20,410 bases of DNA from CAKOSP01 sp044432745 (GTDB lineage: Bacteria; Bacillota_I; Bacilli_A; RF39; UBA660). The stretch lies in contig JAWXUH010000010.1 of NCBI GenBank assembly GCA_044432745.1, forward strand, positions 1 to 20,410. Direction: 5' to 3'. Shown in pieces: positions 7,253 to 14,123 of this stretch; within the stretch, counting starts at the first letter, position 1; every line of letters begins with the position of its first letter. The notes beneath the pieces were generated by a model. The model ran no database searches and was not told where the DNA came from. It saw nothing but the letters and a program-made list of their open reading frames with translations. The translations under genes were made by a program, and so were the position numbers.

Positions 7253-7616
7253 CTTCTTCGAACATACTAATAAATGTATAAATTAATGCATTAACTAATA
7301 AATTAATTGGTAAGACAATAGAAACAAAATAAATAGCTGGTTTTATAAATTCTGTAAAAAATGAATTAGTATAAAAACTAAACTCAACATTTTTAAGGAA
7401 AAACATAAATATTAATATTATAAAAAAAATAAAACAATTAATATTTATATATTTTTCTAAAAATATATCTAATTTTAATTTTGTTAATTTGCCAATACAA
7501 AAAGCTAATATTATGGACACTAATAATATAGTTGCAGAATAAATTAATAATGTTTTTATAGGATAAACTAAAAAAACATATAAAAAACCAAAAATCATAA
7601 AAAAATTAACTATCAT
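7239..7616 (-). CDS. Small integral membrane protein, unknown function
   Basis: I do not recognise this 125-residue protein. It is dominated by hydrophobic stretches at about 2-20, 23-40, 59-74 and 90-115, so three or four membrane helices, with a short cytoplasmic-looking loop rich in lysine (42-56) and a very acidic C-terminus (EEEEIE). AGAGGTT lies 8 nt before the ATG, which supports translation. The upstream minus-strand sequence offers only a weak extended -10 (TG then TACAAT). It precedes murC on the same strand but a terminator and a separate murC promoter lie between them, so a shared function is not implied. Confidence 0.7.
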   Translation of the reverse strand: MIVNFFMIFGFLYVFLVYPIKTLLIYSATILLVSIILAFCIGKLTKLKLDIFLEKYININCFIFFIILIFMFFLKNVEFSFYTNSFFTEFIKPAIYFVSIVLPINLLVNALIYTFISMFEEEEIE

Positions 7617-7956
7617 AAATAAACCTCTAATATTATTGTAACATACAACAAATAAAAAATAAAATTTTATAAAAAGTAATACAAATGATATAAAAATAAA
7701 AAAAGTGAAAAATCAAAAAAACGAAAAAGTAGAAAATTGAAAAAAGTTGGTAATTTATATGTTATTTTTTTTATTTTTTTTCATTTTTTTTGGAAAGTGA
7801 TGGTAAACACTGGAGAAAAAGATATAATGTATTTTTTTGGTTACAGATTTTTCCTTGAAAATTCGTTGTTTTTCAAAAAAAGCATTTTTATTTTTTTTGA
7901 AAAAAACTTTACAATATTTTTTGTTTGTATTAGAATTGGTTTAGGAGAGGGTATGT
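7617..7956. other. Homopolymer-rich intergenic region and nrdD leader
   Basis: This 340-bp stretch holds no convincing gene. An A-rich plus strand (about 7690-7745) is followed by a T-rich part (7763-7791), and the two could pair over a long range. TATAAT at 7823-7828 is a possible nrdD -10, without a good -35 at 17 nt. A 13-bp hairpin (7869-7881 with 7892-7904) would then lie in the leader. AGGAGAGG (7943-7950) is the nrdD ribosome binding site. I see no clear NrdR box. The leader length suggests RNA-level or regulator control of nrdD, which is inference. Confidence 0.5.
7869..7904 (+). promoter_or_regulatory. Hairpin in presumed nrdD leader
   Basis: TTTTTC plus seven A (7869-7881) is perfectly complementary to seven T plus GAAAAA (7892-7904), loop 10 nt. 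It lies 52 nt before the nrdD ATG. No U-tract follows directly. It may be an RNA stabiliser, attenuator arm or regulator site. Confidence 0.4.
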
Positions 7957-10275
7957 ATGAAAGAAGATGAAAAAGAATTTTTACAAAGTCTAACTGTTGT
8001 AAAAAGAAATGGTTCAAAAGTTAGTTTTAACAGCGTAAAACTTGCTTTAGCAATAAAAAAAGGTTTTGATGGTTGTAAAAATTTAGAAGAAGAAGACGAA
8101 GAAATAAAATATACTGAAAGTGATGTACAAAAAGTATATAAAACAGTATTAAAAACGATATTAAAAGATTATGAAATGTCTGCTAAAATCAAAATTGAAG
8201 ACATTCAAGATATAATAGAAAAATCTTTGAAAAAAGAAGGATATGAGGAAGTTTCTACTTCATTTTCTGAATATAGAGAAAGAAGAACTAAATCAAGAGA
8301 AAGTTTCTTATATGATAAAAAATTACATAAATTTTTAAAAAGTTTAGAAAATCTAGGTTTAAAAAGTTCAAGTGAAAATGATTCAAAAAGAGAAAATGCT
8401 AATATAGATGGAGATTCAGCAATGGGAACAATGCTTCAGTATGGATCTACAGTATCAAAAGAGTTTGCGAAAGATTATTTGATGAAAAAGAAATATTCAG
8501 CAGCACACGATGAAGGGTTTATTCATATACATGACCTTGATTTTTATACGATGGGAACAACAACATGTAATCAAATAAATTTAGATAAATTGTTTAAAAA
8601 TGGATTTTCAACAGGTCATGGTTTTTTAAGAGAACCAAATGATATTATGAGTTATGGTGCGTTAGCTGCTATAGCAATTCAATCAAATCAAAATGATCAA
8701 CATGGTGGACAAGCCATACCGGCATTTGACTATTATTTAGCACCTGGTGTGTTAAAATCATTTAAAAAAATATTAAAAGAAACAATTAATGACTTCTTAG
8801 ATTTAGAAGGATTAAGTGGCTTAGTTGGTATAGCTGGATTAGAAAAAGAAATTTCTAAGATGGAAACTATAGCAGTAGATACTGAATATTTCGAAAAATT
8901 CTATAAAGAAAACGAAGTTTTAGAAAGAATAGTAAGAATATCATTAGAAAAAACGATGAAAAAAGTTGATAGAAGAACTTATCAATCAATGGAAGGATTC
9001 GTACATAATTTAAATACAATGCATTCAAGAGCAGGAGCGCAAGTACCATTTTCATCTATTAATTTTGGAACAGATACTTCACCTGAAGGAAGAATGGTTA
9101 TAAAAAATTATATGTTAGCAGCGGAAGCTGGACTTGGTCAAGGAGAAACACCTATATTTCCTATTTCTATATTTAAAATAAAGGAAGGTGTAAATTTCAA
9201 TGAAGGAGATCCAAACTATGATTTATTTAAATTAAGTTTAAGAGTATCGGCAAAAAGATTATTTCCAAACTGGTCATTCATAGATTCTTCATTCAATCTT
9301 CCTTATTATAAAGAAGATGATTACAGAACAGAAGTTGGTTATATGGGATGTAGAACAAGAGTTATGTCTAATGTGGCAGACCCAGATAAAGAAATAACAC
9401 CAGGACGTGGTAATTTATCATTTACTACATTAAATTTACCAAGACTTGGTATCAAGCATGGTATTGTAGGGAAAACAGATAGAAAAGAAGCTGATATGGT
9501 AGGTTTTTATGAAGAGTTAGATGAAGTAATCGAACTTGTTAAAGATCAATTACTTGAAAGATTTGAGTTTCAATGTAACAAGAGAATTTACAATTTTCCA
9601 TTCTTATTAGCACAAAATGTATGGTTAGATTCAGAAAAATTAAAACATAATGATAAATTAAAAAAAGTGTTAAAACATGGAACACTTGGTATTGGTTTTA
9701 TAGGATTAGCTGAAACTTTGATAGCTTTAAAAGGAAAACATCATGGTAACAACAAAGAAATGCAAGAGTTAGGTTTAGAAATTGTAGGACACATTCGTAA
9801 GAAGTGTGATGAATATGCAGAAAAATACAAATTAAATTTCTCATGTTTAGCAACACCAGCAGAAGGTTTAAGTGGACGTTTTGTTGGAATGGATAAAGTA
9901 GTATATGGGGTAATAAAAGGTGTAACTGATAGATCATACTATACTAACTCATTTCATGTACCAGTATATCAAAAAATAACTGTATCAGAAAAATTATCTA
10001 TAGAAGGTGCTTACCATAAATTAACAAACGGTGGACATATAAGTTATATAGAACTTGATGGAGATGTAGCAGATAACTTAGAAGCCTTGGAATCTGTAGT
10101 AAGATTAATGAAAAAATCAGACATAGGATATGGAGCAGTAAATCATCCAGTAGACCGTGATCCTGTATGTGGATATGTTGGAGTAATAAAAGATGTATGT
10201 CCAAGATGTGGAAGACGCGCAGGAGAAGCAGTTTCAGTAGATGTATTAAGAAAATTAGAAGGGAAAGAATATTAA
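7957..10275 (+). CDS. nrdD: Class III ribonucleotide reductase, main chain lacking the glycyl-radical segment
   Basis: NrdD reduces ribonucleoside triphosphates to deoxyribonucleotides in anaerobes through a glycyl radical. The 772-residue chain has an N-terminal ATP-cone (about 13-105, starting VVKRNGSKVSFNSVKLA), then the catalytic barrel with the cysteine motif TTCNQINLDKLFKNGF (Cys204), GGQAIPAFD and YMGCRTRVM (Cys465). Near the end is a zinc-type segment, Cys738 and CPRC at 748-751. It stops 20 residues after that. The RxxGY radical motif expected downstream is absent from this chain and is found on the next ORF, one base further and in the +1 frame. AGGAGAGG is 6 nt before ATG 7957. No activase gene (nrdG) is visible. 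Either a true two-chain enzyme or a frameshifted gene. Confidence 0.95.
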   Translation: MKEDEKEFLQSLTVVKRNGSKVSFNSVKLALAIKKGFDGCKNLEEEDEEIKYTESDVQKVYKTVLKTILKDYEMSAKIKIEDIQDIIEKSLKKEGYEEVSTSFSEYRERRTKSRESFLYDKKLHKFLKSLENLGLKSSSENDSKRENANIDGDSAMGTMLQYGSTVSKEFAKDYLMKKKYSAAHDEGFIHIHDLDFYTMGTTTCNQINLDKLFKNGFSTGHGFLREPNDIMSYGALAAIAIQSNQNDQHGGQAIPAFDYYLAPGVLKSFKKILKETINDFLDLEGLSGLVGIAGLEKEISKMETIAVDTEYFEKFYKENEVLERIVRISLEKTMKKVDRRTYQSMEGFVHNLNTMHSRAGAQVPFSSINFGTDTSPEGRMVIKNYMLAAEAGLGQGETPIFPISIFKIKEGVNFNEGDPNYDLFKLSLRVSAKRLFPNWSFIDSSFNLPYYKEDDYRTEVGYMGCRTRVMSNVADPDKEITPGRGNLSFTTLNLPRLGIKHGIVGKTDRKEADMVGFYEELDEVIELVKDQLLERFEFQCNKRIYNFPFLLAQNVWLDSEKLKHNDKLKKVLKHGTLGIGFIGLAETLIALKGKHHGNNKEMQELGLEIVGHIRKKCDEYAEKYKLNFSCLATPAEGLSGRFVGMDKVVYGVIKGVTDRSYYTNSFHVPVYQKITVSEKLSIEGAYHKLTNGGHISYIELDGDVADNLEALESVVRLMKKSDIGYGAVNHPVDRDPVCGYVGVIKDVCPRCGRRAGEAVSVDVLRKLEGKEY

Positions 10276-10276
10276 A

Positions 10277-10438
10277 ATGGAAAAAACACAAGAAAATGTA
10301 TCAAAAAAAGTAGTAGGAGAAGGAGTTGGATTCGATAGAATTCGTAGAATAACTGGATACTTAGTTGGTACAGTAGATAGATTTAACAATGCAAAACAAT
10401 GTGAAGAACAAGATAGAGTTAAACACAATAATAAATAA
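10277..10438 (+). CDS. 53-residue glycyl-radical chain of the class III reductase
   Basis: This ORF starts one base after the nrdD stop codon. Its sequence GVGFDRIRRITGYLVGTVDR followed by FNNAK and a final DRVKH matches, from memory, the C-terminal end of single-chain NrdD proteins of Clostridia and Bacilli. RRITGYLVG holds the RxxGY glycyl-radical motif, with Gly27 the likely radical site. The first 15 residues are polar and linker-like. An AAGGGAAAG stretch (10259-10267) could be a weak ribosome binding site, and the TAA-A-ATG junction suits termination-reinitiation. A strong terminator follows its stop, so nrdD and this ORF form one transcript. If the separation is real, the radical is carried by its own subunit, as GrcA (YfiD) does for pyruvate formate-lyase. 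Confidence 0.85.
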   Translation: MEKTQENVSKKVVGEGVGFDRIRRITGYLVGTVDRFNNAKQCEEQDRVKHNNK

Positions 10439-10442
10439 AAAT

Positions 10443-10496
10443 AAAAAAATAAATATGTAAAATTTATATAAAAAATTTTAATATTTATTTTTTTTT
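10443..10496 (+). terminator. Strong intrinsic terminator after nrdD operon
   Basis: A stem of about 21 bp forms between 10443-10464 and 10474-10494 with one bulged G (10457) and an AT-rich loop, ending in T residues to 10496. Confidence 0.85.
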
Positions 10497-10507
10497 ATTT
10501 AAGATAG

Positions 10508-10516
10508 TGATATACT
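10508..10516 (+). promoter_or_regulatory. Extended -10 promoter of the Nudix gene
   Basis: TGATATACT gives an extended -10 (TG then TATACT at 10511-10516), 21 nt before the ATG. No -35 match is seen because the expected place is the T-run of the preceding terminator. Confidence 0.45.
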
Positions 10517-10537
10517 GAAAAAAAGATGGAGTAAAAA

Positions 10538-11062
10538 ATGAAAAGAATAATAGATAATAAATATCAACTAACAGAAGAAGATATAAATATTAAATGTACT
10601 AGAGTAAAAGCAGTTGTAATAAAAGAAGGAAAAATTCTTTTAGGAAACGAAAGTGGAGTACTTCAATTTCCAGGAGGTCATTTAGAAGAAGGTGAATTTT
10701 TAAATGAAGGTTTGATAAGAGAAATAGAAGAAGAGCTTGGAATAGAATTAGAAATCGAAGAAATAAGTGAACCTTATTTAAAAATATCTTATTATAAAAA
10801 GGATTCACCAGAAAAAGGTATTAATGAATCATATGATATATATTATTATGTAATTAATACTGTAAAAGAAATAAATTTAAAAAATACTAATTATACAGAA
10901 GAAGAAAAAGAAAAGAAATTTGAAATAGTAAGTGTAGATTTAAATAAAGTAGTAGATTACCTAAAAGATAATATTAAAAATCATAAGGAAAATGAAATAA
11001 TAACACCAGAAATGCTTATCGCTTTAGAAGAATTTTTTAATATAGAAAAAGAAGAAAATTAA
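10538..11062 (+). CDS. Nudix hydrolase
   Basis: Nudix enzymes hydrolyse a nucleoside diphosphate linked to another group, using divalent metal. The 174-residue protein has a complete Nudix box: Gly47, Glu53, Arg61-Glu62, Glu65-Glu66 and Gly68-Ile69 in the pattern GX5EX7REUXEEXGU. A VKAVVIKEGKILLGN strand and FPGGHLEEGE precede it, as in the MutT-like fold. The C-terminal third is helical and acidic (EEEKEKKFEIVSVDL, then a last helix), resembling Nudix proteins in which the substrate is bound by a C-terminal extension. The substrate cannot be read from sequence. GGAG (10528-10531) precedes the ATG. It stands alone between terminators, next to nrdD; a nucleotide-cleaning role would fit but is not shown. 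Confidence 0.9.
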   Translation: MKRIIDNKYQLTEEDINIKCTRVKAVVIKEGKILLGNESGVLQFPGGHLEEGEFLNEGLIREIEEELGIELEIEEISEPYLKISYYKKDSPEKGINESYDIYYYVINTVKEINLKNTNYTEEEKEKKFEIVSVDLNKVVDYLKDNIKNHKENEIITPEMLIALEEFFNIEKEEN

Positions 11063-11075
11063 TTTTTCTTTTTTT
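11052..11075. terminator. Weak bidirectional terminator between Nudix and PBP genes
   Basis: AAGAAAA (11052-11058) pairs with TTTTTCTT (11063-11070, one bulged T) around TTAA, followed by T residues. It contains the stop codon of the Nudix gene and ends five bases before the stop of the convergent PBP gene. Confidence 0.45.
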
Positions 11076-11079
11076 ATTG

Positions 11080-12981
11080 TTAATTTGTTTGAATAAGAAC
11101 TGTACCAGTTTCTTTTATATATGAATTACAAGAAGGATTTTGATAAAATACTTCATTACCATTACCAGAAAATTGAACGTCAAATCCTTTTAATAAGGTT
11201 TTAGCTTCATCAAGTGATAAACCTTCTGTACAAGGAACTTGAATATACTGTTCTTCAAGCCAAGTGTATTCCTTAGGAAGAACTTCATTAGACGGAGAAA
11301 AGTTAAAAATATCTATGCTAGAGGTAAAAATATTTTTAGCGATAGGTGCAGCAACGGTACCTCCGTATTGAACAACATTCTTGGGACTATCAACAGCAAC
11401 ATATAGTACTATTTGAGGATCATCGGCAGGCATGAATCCTGTAAAAGATAAAATATATTCTGTATCTGAATAAGAACCATCTACGACTTTTTGAGCAGTT
11501 CCAGTTTTACCACCAATTCTATAATTTTCTATATAAGCATTTACTCCAGTTCCATAAGCAACAACTGTCTCTAAAGCAAATTTAGTTAAATCACTAGTTT
11601 CATTGCTAACAACTTGATATTTAAGTTCTTTATCGATAGAATTAATTACACTATTTGTTTCAGAGTCTATAAAAGTTGTAACTAAATATGGTGTATATAA
11701 ATAACCACCATTTATAGCAGCGCTTACTGCTGTTATTTGCTGAATTGCGGTGACAGATACACCTTGTCCAAAAGCAGTAGTGGCCGTTTCAATTGGACCC
11801 ATATTATTTATATCAAATAATATACCAGATGATTCACCATTAATATCAATACCAGTTTTAGTACCAAAACCAAATTTAGTTATATAATTCATAAGATTTT
11901 CTGTTCCAAGTTTTTGTCCTAAACTCACAAAACCTGGATTGCAAGAGTTTTGAACTACTTCAAGATAAGTTTGTAGACCATGCCCGCCATCTTTCCAACA
12001 ATGTAATTTAACACCATCTACATCAATTGCACCAGTATCTATAAAAGTATCCTCAAAAAGATCAACAACATTTTCTTCAAGTGCTGCAGCAAGTGTAATA
12101 ATTTTAAATGTACTACCTGGTTCATAAGTCATCCAAATAGGAAGATTTCTATTAATAATTTCAGTAGAATATTTTTGATAATCGTTTGAATCAAAATTTG
12201 GTCTTGATGCCATTGCAAGAATTTGTCCATTGTTAGGATCCATTGCAATTATAATAGAACCTATGGGATTATATTTAGTATCAACATTATCAAGCTCATT
12301 TTCTATAGCAAGTTGAAGATTTATATCAATGCTTAGTTGTATAGTTATGCCATCAGTAGGTGATTCATAAACTTCAGCCATTTGAAGTTTATTACCCTGA
12401 CCATCAGAGAAATATTTAATAGAACCATCTTTGCCAGTTAAGTATTCATCATAGTAATATTCTAAACCAGATAATCCTTGATTATCAGAGCCAACATATC
12501 CAAGAACATGAGATAAAACATCGCCATATGGATAGTAACGCTGCGATTCTTTTAAAAGGTATAGTCCATCTATAAATAAATCATTAATTTGATCAGCAAT
12601 ATCATACGTTAAGTTTTGTGCCTCACTAATTTTTTGAATAGATACATTATTATTCATATCTTTAAGAATATCATCGCAATCACCATTGACAATTTCACAT
12701 ACCATTTTAGCAGCATATTCCTTATCAAGAATTTGATTAGGAACTACAACTAAAGAAGTAGTTGTAATATTTGTAGCAAGAACAACTCCATTAATATCTA
12801 TTATTTCTCCTCTGTTAGAATCAACTGGAAGATTTCTAGACCAAAGATTTTCTGCTAAAGTGCTAAGGTTGTTATAAGAAAAAACTTGAATATAAAATAC
12901 TCTTGCAATAATAATTAATAAAATTAGTATAACTATAAGAAATGTAAAACGTATTCTAGTATGAACGTTATTTAAAAACAT
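11080..12981 (-). CDS. Class B penicillin-binding protein (FtsI/PBP2B/SpoVD type)
   Basis: This is a membrane-anchored D,D-transpeptidase that crosslinks septal or spore-cortex peptidoglycan. From ATG 12981 it has 633 residues: membrane segment 12-30, pedestal domain with NRGEIIDINGVVLATN (56-71) and the conserved RYYPYGDVLSHVLGYVGS (148-165), then the transpeptidase with SxxK at Ser290/Lys293, SCN at 346-348 and KTGT at 492-495. A single PASTA domain occupies about 577-633. The frame stays open upstream to 13071, but AGGTGAT 5 nt before 12981 and the normal N-terminus there decide the start. One PASTA domain is usual for SpoVD, two for Bacillus PBP2B; this alone cannot separate the division enzyme from the sporulation one. 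It is away from the mur/ftsW genes with which it often clusters. Confidence 0.93.
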   Translation of the reverse strand: MFLNNVHTRIRFTFLIVILILLIIIARVFYIQVFSYNNLSTLAENLWSRNLPVDSNRGEIIDINGVVLATNITTTSLVVVPNQILDKEYAAKMVCEIVNGDCDDILKDMNNNVSIQKISEAQNLTYDIADQINDLFIDGLYLLKESQRYYPYGDVLSHVLGYVGSDNQGLSGLEYYYDEYLTGKDGSIKYFSDGQGNKLQMAEVYESPTDGITIQLSIDINLQLAIENELDNVDTKYNPIGSIIIAMDPNNGQILAMASRPNFDSNDYQKYSTEIINRNLPIWMTYEPGSTFKIITLAAALEENVVDLFEDTFIDTGAIDVDGVKLHCWKDGGHGLQTYLEVVQNSCNPGFVSLGQKLGTENLMNYITKFGFGTKTGIDINGESSGILFDINNMGPIETATTAFGQGVSVTAIQQITAVSAAINGGYLYTPYLVTTFIDSETNSVINSIDKELKYQVVSNETSDLTKFALETVVAYGTGVNAYIENYRIGGKTGTAQKVVDGSYSDTEYILSFTGFMPADDPQIVLYVAVDSPKNVVQYGGTVAAPIAKNIFTSSIDIFNFSPSNEVLPKEYTWLEEQYIQVPCTEGLSLDEAKTLLKGFDVQFSGNGNEVFYQNPSCNSYIKETGTVLIQTN

Positions 12982-13064
12982 AATATCACCTAAAAAAGTA
13001 TATTTTAAATAAAATAAAATAATAAAGAAATAACAAAATATAACAAAAAAATAAATTTGATGAA

Positions 13065-13093
13065 GTGACATATCTACAATTTTTTGTTATAAT
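13065..13093 (+). promoter_or_regulatory. Promoter of vanY-like gene
   Basis: GTGACA (13065-13070) and TATAAT (13088-13093) are 17 nt apart, with TG one base before the -10 (extended). The promoter lies within 18 nt of the ATG and likely drives both the carboxypeptidase and the prepilin-like gene. Confidence 0.8.
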
Positions 13094-13110
13094 TTCATTA
13101 GGGTGAAATA

Positions 13111-14082
13111 ATGAAAAGAAAATTGAGGTTAAAAAAAGAGGTAAAATTTTTTTTAGTAATTACGTTTTCATTAATATCAATATATTATATATATGATTAC
13201 GATTTAAATAAAAAAGAACAAGAACAATATGAGGCAACTTATGAATATAGATTCACAGAAAAAGGTTACAGTAAAGATGATGTTCAAAAATTGTTAAATA
13301 ATTTTAACAATGATATGTTGGAAAGTTTTTTAATAGAAGATTATAATGAAAATATAATTTTATTACTAGAACAAAAATATTATATAAGTAATTATTTTTA
13401 TAAATACTTAGAATATATGGAGAAAGAAAAAATTCCAGTTGAAGAAGTTATAACATATGTTAACCTAGGATTGTACGAAGAATTTTATGAAAATGTAAAA
13501 GAAATTGATGTATCAACAGCAAATTTAATGTTAGTAAATAAGTATTATAAATTACCAGAAGGTTATGCTCCAAGTAATTTAGAAAGCGTATCTAGTGGAT
13601 ATTCTTGGGGCGATTATGGATCACAAAAACTAATAAGTGAAGTATATGAAGCTTTCTTAGAAATGGCAACTAATTGTAAAAATGAACAAGGAATAACTTT
13701 AATGGTAAGTTCATCTTATAGATCATATGAAACTCAAGAAAGTTTATATAATGCTCAAATGAATGCATATGGTGTATATTATGCAGATACAGTGGCAGCA
13801 AGACCAGGACATTCTGAGCATGAAACAGGTTATGCACTAGATATATTGTCGCTAGAGTGGAGCGTTAAAAATGATTTTAATACATCAAAAACTTATGCAT
13901 GGCTTATAGCTAATAGTCATAAATATGGATTTATATTAAGATATCCAGAAGGTAAAGAAGATATAACTGGATTTGAATACGAACCATGGCATTATAGATA
14001 CGTAGGAAAAGAAGTAGCAGAATACATGTATAACAACAATATAACGTTTGATGAATATTATGCTTACTTTTTAGAAAATTAA
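13111..14082 (+). CDS. VanY-type D-Ala-D-Ala carboxypeptidase (M15B)
   Basis: This zinc peptidase removes the terminal D-alanine from peptidoglycan stem peptides outside the membrane. The 323-residue protein has an N-terminal membrane anchor or signal (about 12-28) after a basic stretch, a lysine/glutamate-rich helical region of unknown role (30-150), and a C-terminal M15 domain. That domain shows SSYRSYETQ (201-209), ARPGHSEHETGYALDI (230-245, zinc ligands His237 and Asp244) and EPWHYRYVG (291-299, Glu291 catalytic and His294 zinc ligand). All catalytic residues are intact. AGGGTGA precedes the ATG. It is followed after 41 bp, without a terminator, by a prepilin-like gene, so the two are probably co-transcribed. 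Nothing indicates vancomycin resistance; this is the housekeeping family. Confidence 0.93.
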   Translation: MKRKLRLKKEVKFFLVITFSLISIYYIYDYDLNKKEQEQYEATYEYRFTEKGYSKDDVQKLLNNFNNDMLESFLIEDYNENIILLLEQKYYISNYFYKYLEYMEKEKIPVEEVITYVNLGLYEEFYENVKEIDVSTANLMLVNKYYKLPEGYAPSNLESVSSGYSWGDYGSQKLISEVYEAFLEMATNCKNEQGITLMVSSSYRSYETQESLYNAQMNAYGVYYADTVAARPGHSEHETGYALDILSLEWSVKNDFNTSKTYAWLIANSHKYGFILRYPEGKEDITGFEYEPWHYRYVGKEVAEYMYNNNITFDEYYAYFLEN

Positions 14083-14123
14083 AAATATCATATATAAAAA
14101 AATAAAGAGGGAAAGGCTATAAA

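Noticed and set aside
7737..7970. 77-codon open frame before nrdD
   Set aside because: It begins with TTG without a ribosome site, is made of Phe/Lys from homopolymer DNA, overlaps the nrdD start and crosses the leader hairpin.
10256..10280. Programmed +1 frameshift joining nrdD and the small ORF
   Set aside because: TAT-TAA gives no usual slippery pairing and no stimulator was seen; a separate ATG with coupling, or an indel, explains the junction more simply. Not excluded.
8867..10291. Open frames opposite nrdD (8867-9055, 9698-9937, 9998-10291)
   Set aside because: Leu/Ile/His-rich mirror frames of an AT-rich gene with no ribosome sites; the nrdD frame is certain.
12982..13071. Longer N-terminus for the class B PBP
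   Set aside because: The extension has no ribosome site at its start, overlaps the vanY-like promoter, and the internal ATG at 12981 has AGGTGAT and a standard N-terminus.
13111..14082. Vancomycin-resistance gene
   Set aside because: The product is a VanY-type carboxypeptidase, but no vanH, vanA/B, vanX or vanRS neighbours are present; the family is common in sensitive bacteria.
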